From NCBI GenBank assembly GCA_017452475.1, contig JAFTMJ010000040.1, positions 1 to 39,083 of the forward strand: a DNA stretch of 39,083 nt, in the 5' to 3' direction. Below the pieces are notes generated by a model. The model was given only the letters and a program-made list of their open reading frames with translations. It did no database searches and was not told where the DNA came from. Made by a program: the position numbers and the translations under genes. This document shows, in pieces, positions 25,363-35,539 of this stretch. The stretch comes from Clostridia bacterium. Lineage in GTDB: Bacteria; Bacillota; Clostridia; Oscillospirales; CAG-272. Position 1 is the first letter of the stretch. Each line of letters starts with the position of its first letter.

Positions 25363-26079
25363 ATGTTTTTTAGTAAAAATAAGGACTTTAAGGTTGATGA
25401 CCGCCTAAAGCATATTGCATTCATTATGGATGGCAACGGCAGATGGGCAAAGGCGCGATCATTGCCAAGGAATGTAGGACACAAGTACGGTGCTAAGGCA
25501 TTTGAAAACACTGTTAAAAATTGTCACGAAATAGGCATTAAGATTGTAACCGTTTATGCCTTTTCTACAGAGAATTGGTCAAGACCCGAAAAAGAGGTTA
25601 AGGCAATTATGGAGCTCTTGGATGATTACATTGAAAGGGCGCACGAGCAGAAGGATATACGGTATGTTTTCATTGGTGATAAATCTGTTTTATCTGTTGA
25701 CCTTAGGGAAAAAATGATTAAACTTGAGGAATCTACCAAGAATTATGATAATATTCTTAACATTGCATTTAATTACGGTGGCAGAGCAGAGATAGTTTCC
25801 GCTTGCAATGCTTTGATTAGCGAGGGTAAAATCGCTATAACCGAGGATGATATTTCAAGCCATTTGTTCACAAGCCATTGCATTGATCCTGACCTAATCG
25901 TGAGAACCGCAAATGAGGAGAGGATTTCTAACTTCCTTTTGTGGCAATGCGCATATTCCGAGTTTTATTTTACTGAGGTACTTTGGCCTGATTTTGACAA
26001 AAAGGAGTTAATTAAAGCTGTTAAAAGCTTCTACAAGAGAAAGAGAAGATATGGCGGCTTGATTAAAGGAGAGGAATAA
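25363..26079 (+). CDS. uppS: Undecaprenyl diphosphate synthase (cis-prenyltransferase)
   Basis: UppS adds eight isoprene units in cis to farnesyl diphosphate, making the lipid carrier for cell wall synthesis. The 238-residue protein has HIAFIMDGNGRWAK (catalytic Asp23), TVYAFSTENWSRP, and the C-terminal DLIVRTANEERISNFLLWQCAYSEFYFTEVLWPDF. The usual TGGE/SGE reads TANEE here, a small deviation in a substrate-binding loop. cdsA begins one base after the stop. Confidence 0.96.
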   Translation: MFFSKNKDFKVDDRLKHIAFIMDGNGRWAKARSLPRNVGHKYGAKAFENTVKNCHEIGIKIVTVYAFSTENWSRPEKEVKAIMELLDDYIERAHEQKDIRYVFIGDKSVLSVDLREKMIKLEESTKNYDNILNIAFNYGGRAEIVSACNALISEGKIAITEDDISSHLFTSHCIDPDLIVRTANEERISNFLLWQCAYSEFYFTEVLWPDFDKKELIKAVKSFYKRKRRYGGLIKGEE

Positions 26080-26080
26080 T

Positions 26081-26923
26081 ATGTTAGTTAGAATAATTAC
26101 GGGTTTAATTGCAATAGGCTTGTTTGTGCCTGTTTGTATTTTTTCATATACCGTTGCATTTCCGATTGTTATCGGTTTACTTTGTTTAATCGGCGTTTAT
26201 GAAATGGCAAAGTGCTTAGGCTTTGATAAAAAGTACTTAATAACTGTGCCGATGTATATAATTGCAGTCGGCTTACCTATTTTTAGGTACTATATCAGCT
26301 ACATATTTAACGGTGGACCCAACTCATCATTTTTGGCTTGCACGGCAATATTACTGTTCGGTATGCTAATTTACATTCTTGCATATGTTATGCTTAAAAA
26401 GAATACCGTTAAGCTTTCCGAAATTCTTACATTCTATGCAATGTTTGTATATATTGTTGGTTGCTTCTCATCTATGGTTCTTATTAGATATTCAGGCAAC
26501 GGAAAATATATGTATTTGCTTGCCTTCCTTGGCGCGTGGGTTTGTGATACCTTTGCTTATTTCGTTGGCAAGTTCTTTGGAAAGCATAAGCTTATTCCAG
26601 AAATTAGTCCTAAAAAAACAATTGAAGGCTCAATTGGCGGCATAGTATTTACTGTTGGCGCATTTGCGCTTTATGCTTTGATTGTTAACAGCATATTTGC
26701 GGATGCTAACCTAAGCTATCTAAAGCTTTGCATATTCGGCTTTGTTCTTTCCATCGTTTCACAGGTTGGCGACCTAATTGCTTCCAGTGTTAAAAGACAG
26801 AACGATTTGAAGGATTACGGTAATCTTTTCCCCGGTCACGGCGGAGTTTTAGATAGATTCGACAGTGTTATGCTAACTGCACCAACACTATATGTACTTA
26901 ATGTAATCCTAAATTTCTTTTAA
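26081..26923 (+). CDS. cdsA: Phosphatidate cytidylyltransferase
   Basis: CdsA makes CDP-diacylglycerol, the precursor of phosphatidylglycerol and cardiolipin. The 280-residue protein has about eight membrane helices and ends with the family signature SVKRQNDLKDYGNLFPGHGGVLDRFDS (residues about 242-268), which carries the catalytic acidic residues. It sits between uppS and dxr as in other Firmicutes. Confidence 0.96.
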   Translation: MLVRIITGLIAIGLFVPVCIFSYTVAFPIVIGLLCLIGVYEMAKCLGFDKKYLITVPMYIIAVGLPIFRYYISYIFNGGPNSSFLACTAILLFGMLIYILAYVMLKKNTVKLSEILTFYAMFVYIVGCFSSMVLIRYSGNGKYMYLLAFLGAWVCDTFAYFVGKFFGKHKLIPEISPKKTIEGSIGGIVFTVGAFALYALIVNSIFADANLSYLKLCIFGFVLSIVSQVGDLIASSVKRQNDLKDYGNLFPGHGGVLDRFDSVMLTAPTLYVLNVILNFF

Positions 26924-26938
26924 TTTAGCGGAGATAAA

Positions 26939-28099
26939 ATGAAGGATAATAAAATGTCTATTGCAATTCTTGGCTCTACCGGCTCCGTTGGAAAGCAAAG
27001 TGTTGAAATTGCGAAATTTCACGGATATAGTGTTGATTTGCTAACAGCTTCATCCTCTGTTAATGAAATGGAGCATCAGGCAAGGGAGCTTATGCCCCGT
27101 GTGTGCGTTATGACAAATGAGGCTGCTGCAAATGAGCTTAAATGTCGTTTATCTGACACGGATATTAAGGTGTACGGTGGAGAAAAAAGCGCAATTTCAG
27201 CAATAGAGGAGAGCTGTGCTAAAACGGCGGTTAACGCAGTTAGCGGATTTGCAGGGCTCTCTCCTGCCATTGCCTGCGCCAAAAGCGGAAAGCGAATTGC
27301 TATGTCAAACAAAGAGGCAATAGTTACCGCATATAAATTTTTGAAAAATGAAATCGAAAAGAACGGTGCAGAGCTAATTCCCGTTGACAGCGAGCATAGC
27401 GCCATTTTTCAATGCTTGCAGGGCAGGCAGGGTAATGATATTAAACGCATAATTTTGACATCCTCCGGAGGTCCGTTTAAGGGCAAGAAAAGGGAAGAGC
27501 TTAAAAACATTACTGTTGATGACGCCTTGGCGCATCCAACTTGGAAAATGGGCGCAAAAATTACCGTTGACAGCGCATCACTTATGAATAAGGGATTTGA
27601 GGTTATCGAGGCGGTTCGGCTATTTAATGTTGAGCCGAGCCAAGTAAAGGTTGTTGTTCATCCACAAAGCATTATGCACTCTGCGGTGGAGTATAATGAT
27701 AACAGTGTGATAGCTCAAATGGGCGCGCCTGATATGCGCACCTGTATTCAGTACGCAATTACTTATCCTAACCGTACAACCTCCCTTGCGAAGCCTCTTG
27801 ATTTTGCTGCCCTTAGGCAGTTAACCTTTGATGACCCGGATATGGATGCCTTTTCCTTGCTGGGATTAGCCTATTATGCAATCATCGAGGATGGCGTAAT
27901 TCCTGCGGTGCTTAATGCTGCTGATGAGGTTGCGGTTAAGTATTTCTTAGAAAGAAAAATCGGTTTTGTTGATGTTTTTGAAATTGTTTCTAAAACTGTT
28001 AGAGAATACAAAAACATTAAAAATCCTTCACTTGAGGATATAATTAATGCTGACAGAGAAGCAAGAAAAATTACCCTTGAGCATATAAATAAAATGTGA
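26939..28099 (+). CDS. dxr: 1-deoxy-D-xylulose 5-phosphate reductoisomerase
   Basis: Dxr catalyses the first committed step of the MEP isoprenoid pathway with NADPH. The 386-residue protein has the NADPH-binding ILGSTGSVGKQS at residues 10-21, AMSNKEAIV, the metal-binding PVDSEHSAIFQCLQG, and the substrate loop TSSGGPF with HPTWKMGAKITVDSASLMNKGFE. A second ATG lies five codons inside; 26939 is preceded by GCGGAG and is taken as the start. It works with ispD, ispF and ispG, all in this window. Confidence 0.97.
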   Translation: MKDNKMSIAILGSTGSVGKQSVEIAKFHGYSVDLLTASSSVNEMEHQARELMPRVCVMTNEAAANELKCRLSDTDIKVYGGEKSAISAIEESCAKTAVNAVSGFAGLSPAIACAKSGKRIAMSNKEAIVTAYKFLKNEIEKNGAELIPVDSEHSAIFQCLQGRQGNDIKRIILTSSGGPFKGKKREELKNITVDDALAHPTWKMGAKITVDSASLMNKGFEVIEAVRLFNVEPSQVKVVVHPQSIMHSAVEYNDNSVIAQMGAPDMRTCIQYAITYPNRTTSLAKPLDFAALRQLTFDDPDMDAFSLLGLAYYAIIEDGVIPAVLNAADEVAVKYFLERKIGFVDVFEIVSKTVREYKNIKNPSLEDIINADREARKITLEHINKM

Positions 28100-28121
28100 T
28101 ATTTTATTTACAGAGGAACGA

Positions 28122-29150
28122 ATGATAGTTTTATATATTTTTATTGCAATTTTAGTTTTCGGCTTTTTGATTTTGGTTCACGAGCTTGGACACTTTCTGT
28201 TTGCTAAGCTTTTTAAGGTAACAATTAATGAGTTTTCCATTGGAATGGGTCCTAAGCTTTTTTCCAAAAAGGGCAAGGACGGTGTTGACTATTCCTTAAG
28301 GCTGCTTCCAATTGGCGGTTTCGTTGCCATGGTTGGCGAGGATGAGGAAAGTGACGACCCAAACGCATTTAATAAAAAGCCCGCGTGGCAAAGATTTATC
28401 ATTGTCGCTGCAGGCGCGATTACCAACCTGCTTGTTGGCATTATTATAATGACAATTCTAACTATTTTTACCCCTCGCTTTGGTGGCACTACCGTTGCTG
28501 AGTTTTTGCCAAATTCTCTAAGTAACCAAAGCGGGCTTATGAAGGGTGATGAAATAATTGAAATTGACGGCTATAATGTCCATACCGCCAGTGACCTGAG
28601 CTATGAAATAATGAGAAACGGTTATAAGCCTGTGCAGGTTACTGTAATACGAAACGGAAACGAAATAACATTAGACGGTGTTAAGTTTCCGCATATGAGT
28701 GCTGAGGGAATTGCCTTTGGTGCTATGGACTTTAAAATCTACGAGGACCCCAAAAGCTTTGGTGTTGTTTGCAAGAACGCCTTTTATTCCTGCACCTCTA
28801 CTGTGAAAATGATATGGGACTCCTTGTTTGACCTAATTACAGGCAGATACGGAATTGAAGCGGTTTCAGGTCCAATTGGTGTAACGGGAGCTATAACGGA
28901 TGCGGCAAAAACAAGCGCATATTCCTTGTTTTACTTGGTTGTTGTTATTTCAATGAATTTGGGCATTTTTAACCTTTTGCCAATCCCCGCACTTGATGGC
29001 GGAACACTGTTGTTTACTTTAATTGAGATGATTTTTAAAAAGAAATTACCGCAAAAGGTAGAGGTTGCTATAAAATTTACAGGCTTTGCACTGCTTATGC
29101 TGCTGGTACTTGTTGTATCTGTAATTGACATATTTGGGCTATTTAGCTAA
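28122..29150 (+). CDS. rseP: RseP/RasP-type site-2 metalloprotease
   Basis: An intramembrane zinc protease that cleaves anti-sigma factors and remnant signal peptides. The 342-residue protein has HELGH (residues 20-24), a PDZ domain at about 120-185 (LPNSLSNQSGLMKGDEIIEIDG), and the third zinc ligand in NLLPIPALDGG (Asp292). Four membrane helices match the family. AGAGG lies upstream of the ATG, and ispG starts eight bases after the stop. Confidence 0.96.
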   Translation: MIVLYIFIAILVFGFLILVHELGHFLFAKLFKVTINEFSIGMGPKLFSKKGKDGVDYSLRLLPIGGFVAMVGEDEESDDPNAFNKKPAWQRFIIVAAGAITNLLVGIIIMTILTIFTPRFGGTTVAEFLPNSLSNQSGLMKGDEIIEIDGYNVHTASDLSYEIMRNGYKPVQVTVIRNGNEITLDGVKFPHMSAEGIAFGAMDFKIYEDPKSFGVVCKNAFYSCTSTVKMIWDSLFDLITGRYGIEAVSGPIGVTGAITDAAKTSAYSLFYLVVVISMNLGIFNLLPIPALDGGTLLFTLIEMIFKKKLPQKVEVAIKFTGFALLMLLVLVVSVIDIFGLFS

Positions 29151-29158
29151 GGTGAAAA

Positions 29159-30247
29159 ATGAAGTATAATGATATAAGACGCACATCAAGGTGCATTAAA
29201 ATAAAGGACAAAGCAATCGGTGGGGACTGTGATGTTTTAATTCAGTCAATGACCAACACTGATACCTTAGATTATGTTTCTACAATTGAACAAATAAAGG
29301 CGCTTGAAAATGCGGGGTGCGATATTGTAAGGATAACTGTCCCCACCGTTGAAAGCGCCAAGACAATTTGTGAAATTAAAAATGCGGGAATTCTAATTCC
29401 TGTGGTTGCTGACATACACTTTGATTACCGTGTTGCCCTTGAATGTGTCCGTTACGGTGTTGACAAAATTAGAATTAACCCGGGAAATATCGGTGAAGAT
29501 TGGAAGGTAAGAGAGGTGACTGAGGCGTGCAAGGCTTCGGGAATACCCATAAGAATTGGGGTTAATGGCGGCTCCCTGGAGAAGCATATACTTGAAAAAT
29601 ATGGCTCTCCCACGCCTGAGGCTCTTGCCGAAAGCGCATTTTATCATGTTAATTTACTTGAAAAAATGGGCTTTTACGATACTGTAATATCTGTGAAGTC
29701 CTCAAATGTTCGCAATATGATAGAGGCCAACAGAATTATTGCCAAAAGCTGTGACTATCCAATACATTTGGGAGTTACCGAGGCAGGGGATTCTTATAGC
29801 GGTCTTGTTAAAAGCTGTGCAGGTATCGGCTCACTTTTGTGTGACGGTATCGGTGATACAATTCGTGTATCCTTAACCGCTGACCCTGTGGAGGAGATAA
29901 GGGCTGGCAAGGAGCTTTTATCCTCATTGGGCTTTTATAGCAAGGGTGCAATTCAAGTAGTTTCTTGCCCTACCTGCGGCAGAACAAAAATTAATTTAAT
30001 TGAGCTTAATACTAAGTTCAAAAAAGCAATTGAAGGCTTAAATACAAACGGCAAGGATATTAAGGTTGCCTTAATGGGCTGCGTTGTGAACGGTCCCGGC
30101 GAAGCCAAGGAATGCGATGTTGGAATTGCAGGAGGTAAGGGCGAGGCTGTTTTGTTTAAGCACGGTGAAATTGTTGGAAAAATCGACGAAAACGATGTAA
30201 TTGAAGCATTGATAAAGGAAATAAAAAATATTATTGCGGAAAAATAA
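29159..30247 (+). CDS. ispG: (E)-4-hydroxy-3-methylbut-2-enyl-diphosphate synthase
   Basis: IspG reduces MEcPP to HMBPP in the MEP pathway and carries a [4Fe-4S] cluster. The 362-residue protein has an N-terminal TIM-barrel (VLIQSMTNTDT; ADIHFDYRVAL; KIRINPGNIG) and a C-terminal cluster domain with Cys270, Cys273 (SCPTCGRT) and Cys308 followed by the cluster-ligand Glu315 (MGCVVNGPGEA). AAGGTG precedes the ATG, and polC follows nine bases after the stop. Confidence 0.97.
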   Translation: MKYNDIRRTSRCIKIKDKAIGGDCDVLIQSMTNTDTLDYVSTIEQIKALENAGCDIVRITVPTVESAKTICEIKNAGILIPVVADIHFDYRVALECVRYGVDKIRINPGNIGEDWKVREVTEACKASGIPIRIGVNGGSLEKHILEKYGSPTPEALAESAFYHVNLLEKMGFYDTVISVKSSNVRNMIEANRIIAKSCDYPIHLGVTEAGDSYSGLVKSCAGIGSLLCDGIGDTIRVSLTADPVEEIRAGKELLSSLGFYSKGAIQVVSCPTCGRTKINLIELNTKFKKAIEGLNTNGKDIKVALMGCVVNGPGEAKECDVGIAGGKGEAVLFKHGEIVGKIDENDVIEALIKEIKNIIAEK

Positions 30248-30256
30248 GGAGTAAAA

Positions 30257-33200
30257 ATGAATTTACTTGAAAGGTTTCCCAAATATACAGCCTCTGATGA
30301 GCTTTTTGTTTATATGAATGCAGAGGTTGACAAGCTTAGAATAGACAAGGAACAAAGAATGATGGAAGTGGAAATTATCTCTTCCATCATTATTCCTAAA
30401 GTGAAGCTATATCAGCTTGAAGCGGAAATAAAAAAGGCGTACAGCCTAAATTATTTTAGAATATGTCCAAAGTACTCGCCTAAGCTATTTACCAGCGATT
30501 ATCTTGATGAGTTAATTATAGAGTCATATAGACGCGGCATAGTAAGTAAAGGCTTTTTTGAAGACTACAGTACTTCATTCAGCTTGGAAAAAATAGTTTT
30601 AAAGGTGCCGTTTATTCAAGGCGGCATTGATTTGCTTTCCGACGGAAAAACAGGTGAGGTAATTTCAAAGATAATATTTGATGAGTTTGGTCTTAGCATA
30701 CCTGTATCCATCGAACAGAGAGAGGATTACCGTAAAAACCAAGAGTTTTTTGAAAGCGAAAAAATTAACATATTAAAAAGGGCGTTAGAGGAGCAAAAGC
30801 GGGCGCAGATGGCTTCAGCAAAGAAGGAAGCGCAGGCGCAAGACTCCGCGCAAAAAATCCAGTCTGAATTCAAAAGGGCAAATTCCTTCTTTACAAACGA
30901 TGTAACCGTTGTGCAAGAAGGGGATTTTATAAGGTGCGGAAATACAACCTTTGATATATCCAATAAGGAATATGTTGTTGGTGGAGAGTTTGAAATTCAA
31001 AACATTGTTCCAATCCGTAATTTGGATGTGGGCATGCACGGCGTTTGCATTTTGGGCACAGTATTTGATGTGGCTGAAAGGCAGGTCAACCGCGGCTCAA
31101 CCACCCTTTTAAATATTGCGATTACCGATAACGACTCTTCCATTTTTATTAAGATTTCTGTCCCTACCTCTAAAAAGGACGAGGAGATGTCCTATTTTAA
31201 AAAGGGATGCTCCTATGCCATCCGCGGCGCAATTAAGAAGAATGAATATGACGGAGAGCCATATGTTTCTTATCTTGATGTTTATAAAATCGGTGTAAAA
31301 ACCCGTACCGACACGGCGGAAGAAAAAAGAGTAGAGCTTCATTTACATACAGTTATGTCTGCCCTTGATGCCACAATTGACCCCGGAAGGCTTGTTGATA
31401 CCATTAAGGAATGGGGACACAAGGCAGTTGCAATAACTGATCACGGTAATGTGCAGGGCTATCCGCCTGTTATGGTTGCCGCTGAGAAAAAGGGTGTAAA
31501 CATTATTTACGGTATGGAGGCGTACTTTGTAAATGATACAGCAGCTGATACCTCAAGGGTTATTTTTGGACCTAAGGGTGCTATTAAGCACTGTTCATTT
31601 AAGGACGAATATTGCGTTTTCGATATAGAAACCACAGGTCTTTCCTTGGCGGAGGACAAAATTACCGAAATAGGCGCGGTAATTATTAAGGATGGAGATA
31701 TTATTAAAAGATATAACTCCTTGGTTAATCCGCAAAAGCCAATTCCAAAGGAAATTGTTGAGCTTACAGGCATTACCGATGAAATGGTTGAAAACGAAAG
31801 AACAATTGATGTTGTTTTACCTGAATTTTTAAATTTTGTCGGGGACAGGGTTTTAGTTGCCCATAATGCTCGCTTTGATACAGGATTTATAAGGAAAATG
31901 TGTGAGCAGCAGGGAATTGCGTTTAACTACACATATATTGACACAGTTGCCCTTTCACGCTTTGTAAACCCTGAGCTTAAAAGACATAAGCTAAACATAA
32001 TTGCAGAGCATTATAAGCTTGGCGATTTTAACCACCACAGAGCCTGTGATGATGCAGAGATGCTTGGTTTAATCCTTATGCGTATGTTTGAAAAGCTTTC
32101 TAATGAGGATATTAAATCAACGGACAAGCTTGTTCAAGCTATGAATATAAAAAAGGACCCAAGAGACCTTGAGTACTATCACCAAATTTTGCTTGTTAAA
32201 AATCCCGTTGGCTTAAAGAACCTATATAAGCTTGTTTCCAAGGGATTTTTGGACTATTATAAGAAATTTCCACGCGTACCTAAGTCTCTCCTTGTCGAGC
32301 ATAGAGAAGGCTTAATTATCGGCTCCGCCTGTGAGGCAGGAGAGCTTTTCAAGGCTATTGTTGACCACAGAAGCGATGAGGAGCTTGAGGAAATTGCAAA
32401 TTTCTATGATTATTTGGAGATCCAGCCGATTTGCAACAATATGTTCTTAATTGATGAGGGTAAGGCATCTTCAATTCAAGAGCTGCAGGACTTTAACAGA
32501 AAGGTTGTTGAGCTTGGTGAAAAGCTTGGCAAGCCTGTTGTTGCCACCTGTGATGCCCATGTTATGACAAAGGAAGAGGAAATCGGTAGAAAAATTCTTG
32601 TTTCAAACAAGTTCAAGGATGGCGACAGGGATATCGGTCTTTTCCTGCGCACAACCGAGGAAATGCTTAAGGAATTTGATTACCTTGGTGAAGAGAAGGC
32701 GTATGAGGTTGTTGTAAAAAATACAAACCTTATTGCCGATATGATTGACTATGAGGCTATTCGTCCATTCCCAAAGGGTACGTTTACCCCTAATATGGAG
32801 GGCGCCGAGGAAAAGCTGCAGCAGATGTGCTGGGATAGAGCCAAAAGCATGTACGAGTACAATGGTGAAATTCCTACAATTGTTTCTGAGAGACTTGAAA
32901 AGGAGCTTACATCCATTATAAAGCACGGCTTTGCGGTTCTTTATGTTATTGCGCAAATGCTTGTTTCTTACAGCGAAAGCCTTGGATATTTAGTTGGCTC
33001 CCGTGGCTCCGTTGGCTCCTCCTTTGTTGCCACTATGGGTGGTATTTCCGAGGTTAACCCACTTCAGCCCCATTATAGGTGTCCCAAGTGCCGTTACAGC
33101 GAGTTTATAACAGACGGTAGTGTGGGCTCAGGCTTTGACCTTCCGTCTAAAAATTGCCCTCACTGCGGCGTTAAAATGGTGCAGGACGGTCACGATATCC

Positions 33201-34672
33201 CTTTTGAAACCTTCCTTGGCTTCTATGGTGATAAATCGCCTGATATTGACCTGAACTTTTCGGGTGATGTACAGGGCAGAGTTCATAAATACACTGAAGA
33301 ATTGTTCGGCACCGAAAACGTTTTCCGTGCAGGCACCATTGGCGGCATTGCCGACAAAACTGCGGTTGGTTATGTGCTTAAATACAGAGATGAGCATCAG
33401 CTAAATGTAAACCAGGCGGAAATTCAGCGTCTTGCCGCAATGTGTACAGGTGTTAAAAGGACTACGGGTCAGCACCCGGGTGGCATAGTTGTTGTACCGA
33501 AGGAGTATGAAATTTACGATTTCTGTCCTGTTCAACACCCTGCTGATGATATAAAATCTGACATTGTAACTACACACTTTACATTTGAGTACTTGCACGA
33601 CACGCTTTTAAAGCTTGACGAGCTCGGACATGATATGCCGACCAAGTATAAAATGCTTGAAACCTACACAAATACCTCGGTTTTGGATGTTCCTATGAAT
33701 GATCCCGAGGTTTATGAGCTGTTTCTGTCCACAAAGCCACTTGGCTCAGAGGATTTGCTAAAGGACTTGAACTGTCAAGTTGGTACATACGGCTTGCCCG
33801 AATTTGGCACGAAATTCGTTCAACAGATGCTTGTAGATGCAAAGCCAAAGAACTTTTCTGACCTATTGCAAATTTCCGGCCTTTCCCACGGTACTGACGT
33901 ATGGTTAGGTAACGCGCAAGACCTAATTAAGGCAGGAACCTGTACAATTTCAGAGGTTGTTGGTACCCGTGACAGTATTATGGTCTATCTAATCTATAAC
34001 GGACTTGAAAAGGGTACTGCATTCAAAATAATGGAGGATGTTCGTAAGGGTAAGGGATTAAAGCCCGAATATGAACAGGCAATGATCGAAAAGAACATTC
34101 CGTCCTGGTATATGGATTCCTGTAAAAAGATTAAATACATGTTCCCAAAGGCCCACGCGGCGGCATATGTTATTTCTGCTATCCGTCTTGGCTGGTACAA
34201 GGTACACAGACCTCTTGAATTCTATGCGGCTTACCTAAGCGTTGCTCCCGGTGGCTTTGAGTCCACAATGGTTGAAAACGGTAAGCGTGGAATTCTTAGC
34301 AGAATTGAAGAGGTTGAGAAAAAGGGTAATGATGCAACACAAAAGGAGAAGGAAACCATTGTTGCCCTTCAAATTGCTTATGAGTGCTTGGCAAGAGGTA
34401 TTGAATTTTTGCCTGTTGACCTAATGAAATCGGACTCTTTTAAATTCTTACCTGAGGACGGTAAAATAAGGCTTCCGTTTTCCTCCATTGAGGGTATAGG
34501 CGAAAATGCAGCTATAAAAATTAAGGAAGCCAGCGACAGCAATGAGATTACCTCTGTTGAGGCTTTTCAGCAAAAAACTATGCTTTCTAAGTCTGTAATT
34601 GAGGTTTTGGAGCGTAACCATGTTTTTGATAATATTTCAAAAACGGATCAAATTTCAATATTTGATATTTAA
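30257..34672 (+). CDS. polC: DNA polymerase III alpha subunit, Gram-positive PolC type
   Basis: PolC is the main replicative polymerase of low-GC Gram-positives. Its 1471 residues show, in order, an N-terminal domain, an OB fold (about 240-340), and a PHP domain beginning ELHLHT at about 360. The PHP domain is split by the proofreading exonuclease (FDIETTGLS at about 454; ending HRACDDAEM). Then come the palm and fingers with a zinc site (CPKC at about 941 and CPHC) and catalytic PDIDLNFSGD at about 994. The fingers and duplex-binding domains close the protein. ATAAGGAG precedes the ATG. It ends the long pyrH-to-polC run at a strong terminator. Confidence 0.98.
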   Translation: MNLLERFPKYTASDELFVYMNAEVDKLRIDKEQRMMEVEIISSIIIPKVKLYQLEAEIKKAYSLNYFRICPKYSPKLFTSDYLDELIIESYRRGIVSKGFFEDYSTSFSLEKIVLKVPFIQGGIDLLSDGKTGEVISKIIFDEFGLSIPVSIEQREDYRKNQEFFESEKINILKRALEEQKRAQMASAKKEAQAQDSAQKIQSEFKRANSFFTNDVTVVQEGDFIRCGNTTFDISNKEYVVGGEFEIQNIVPIRNLDVGMHGVCILGTVFDVAERQVNRGSTTLLNIAITDNDSSIFIKISVPTSKKDEEMSYFKKGCSYAIRGAIKKNEYDGEPYVSYLDVYKIGVKTRTDTAEEKRVELHLHTVMSALDATIDPGRLVDTIKEWGHKAVAITDHGNVQGYPPVMVAAEKKGVNIIYGMEAYFVNDTAADTSRVIFGPKGAIKHCSFKDEYCVFDIETTGLSLAEDKITEIGAVIIKDGDIIKRYNSLVNPQKPIPKEIVELTGITDEMVENERTIDVVLPEFLNFVGDRVLVAHNARFDTGFIRKMCEQQGIAFNYTYIDTVALSRFVNPELKRHKLNIIAEHYKLGDFNHHRACDDAEMLGLILMRMFEKLSNEDIKSTDKLVQAMNIKKDPRDLEYYHQILLVKNPVGLKNLYKLVSKGFLDYYKKFPRVPKSLLVEHREGLIIGSACEAGELFKAIVDHRSDEELEEIANFYDYLEIQPICNNMFLIDEGKASSIQELQDFNRKVVELGEKLGKPVVATCDAHVMTKEEEIGRKILVSNKFKDGDRDIGLFLRTTEEMLKEFDYLGEEKAYEVVVKNTNLIADMIDYEAIRPFPKGTFTPNMEGAEEKLQQMCWDRAKSMYEYNGEIPTIVSERLEKELTSIIKHGFAVLYVIAQMLVSYSESLGYLVGSRGSVGSSFVATMGGISEVNPLQPHYRCPKCRYSEFITDGSVGSGFDLPSKNCPHCGVKMVQDGHDIPFETFLGFYGDKSPDIDLNFSGDVQGRVHKYTEELFGTENVFRAGTIGGIADKTAVGYVLKYRDEHQLNVNQAEIQRLAAMCTGVKRTTGQHPGGIVVVPKEYEIYDFCPVQHPADDIKSDIVTTHFTFEYLHDTLLKLDELGHDMPTKYKMLETYTNTSVLDVPMNDPEVYELFLSTKPLGSEDLLKDLNCQVGTYGLPEFGTKFVQQMLVDAKPKNFSDLLQISGLSHGTDVWLGNAQDLIKAGTCTISEVVGTRDSIMVYLIYNGLEKGTAFKIMEDVRKGKGLKPEYEQAMIEKNIPSWYMDSCKKIKYMFPKAHAAAYVISAIRLGWYKVHRPLEFYAAYLSVAPGGFESTMVENGKRGILSRIEEVEKKGNDATQKEKETIVALQIAYECLARGIEFLPVDLMKSDSFKFLPEDGKIRLPFSSIEGIGENAAIKIKEASDSNEITSVEAFQQKTMLSKSVIEVLERNHVFDNISKTDQISIFDI

Positions 34673-34677
34673 ACAGT

Positions 34678-34706
34678 AAAAACCGCATCGTTTCGATGCG
34701 GTTTTT
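34678..34706. terminator. Bidirectional terminator after polC
   Basis: A perfect 13-bp stem AAAAACCGCATCG / CGATGCGGTTTTT (34678-34690 and 34694-34706) with a TTT loop. It overlaps the stop of the converging regulator gene. Confidence 0.92.
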
Positions 34707-35412
34707 AAATTAAGTATTCAAGATTTTTAATTGCGGCATACTTTAATGCCTCAAAGGATTCAAAATATAACTCACCGTTAAAGGTTAGTATCTCATGAAA
34801 ATTTATTGCCTTGCAAAGCTCCTCCTTGCTTAAGCTTGACAGATGAATATGGGAATAAAGAGACATAATGCATTGTCCGTTGAAAACAAACAGCTTTGTT
34901 AAGCTATCGTTAGACATTGATTTGGCGATTAATTCCTCTTTAGTCGTCAAAATTACGTCATCTGTAAGCACAAACTCACCTTTTTCAGCCCCTAAAAGGT
35001 ATATTGCCATGCAAAACTCCTTGTCATCCCTTTCCCGTGCTTTTTTCAGCACATATGTATCAAGCACATCCTGGCAGGTGCGGTTTTCATAATTTAAAGG
35101 AAAGTCGTATCTTTCAATAGCTTTACCCTCGGTTGTTATTGCAATAGCAGAGAAAAACTCCTTTTGCTTTTCAATGAAAATAGAGAAATATTTGTGTGAG
35201 GGCTTATAAATAAACCTGCGCCTTCCAACCATATTGCGCCTTGGCTTGCTGATATCTATAATGTTTCTTGCCTCAAGCTCCCTTGCAAGCTCACTGATTG
35301 TTAACCTGCTAATGCCCCTTTCCTTTGAAATTGCATCAATTGTGTTAGCGCCGGAAACAATAGACTGATATATCATTAGTGAATTTTTTCGCTTCATATC
35401 CAGCAAATTCAT
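34705..35412 (-). CDS. Winged-helix regulator with ROK-like C-terminal domain
   Basis: A 235-residue protein. Residues about 10-75 form a winged helix (RKNSLMIYQSIVSG, ISRLTISELARELEARNIIDI, then the wing GRRRFIYKPS), the arrangement seen at the N terminus of ROK-family repressors such as XylR/NagC. The rest (KYFSIFIEKQKEFFSAIAITTEGKAIERYDFPL) looks like the first lobe of a ROK/actin-fold sensor. The ATP-binding and zinc motifs of true ROK proteins are missing and the protein is about 150 residues too short. GTG 35424 is in frame, but AAGGTGG overlaps it and points to ATG 35412. It is divergent from the acyl carrier protein gene. Confidence 0.7.
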   Translation of the reverse strand: MNLLDMKRKNSLMIYQSIVSGANTIDAISKERGISRLTISELARELEARNIIDISKPRRNMVGRRRFIYKPSHKYFSIFIEKQKEFFSAIAITTEGKAIERYDFPLNYENRTCQDVLDTYVLKKARERDDKEFCMAIYLLGAEKGEFVLTDDVILTTKEELIAKSMSNDSLTKLFVFNGQCIMSLYSHIHLSSLSKEELCKAINFHEILTFNGELYFESFEALKYAAIKNLEYLI

Positions 35413-35433
35413 TTTTCTCACCACCTTACGAAA

Positions 35434-35462
35434 ATTATATAAAAATATTACTGAAAAGTCAA
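35434..35462 (-). promoter_or_regulatory. Sigma-A promoter of the ROK-like regulator
   Basis: On the minus strand: TTGACT (complement of 35457-35462), 17 bases, TATAAT (complement of 35434-35439). Its upstream edge is 18 bases from the divergent acyl carrier protein promoter. Confidence 0.85.
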
Positions 35463-35480
35463 CAATTTTTCGATTATAAC

Positions 35481-35509
35481 TTGAAATACAGAGCTTATTA
35501 GTGTATAAT
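35481..35509 (+). promoter_or_regulatory. Sigma-A promoter of the acyl carrier protein gene
   Basis: TTGAAA (35481-35486), 17 bases, TATAAT (35504-35509). It is back to back with the regulator promoter at 35434-35462. Confidence 0.85.
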
Positions 35510-35539
35510 TATCAAAAATAGCCCTTAAGGAGCGAAATT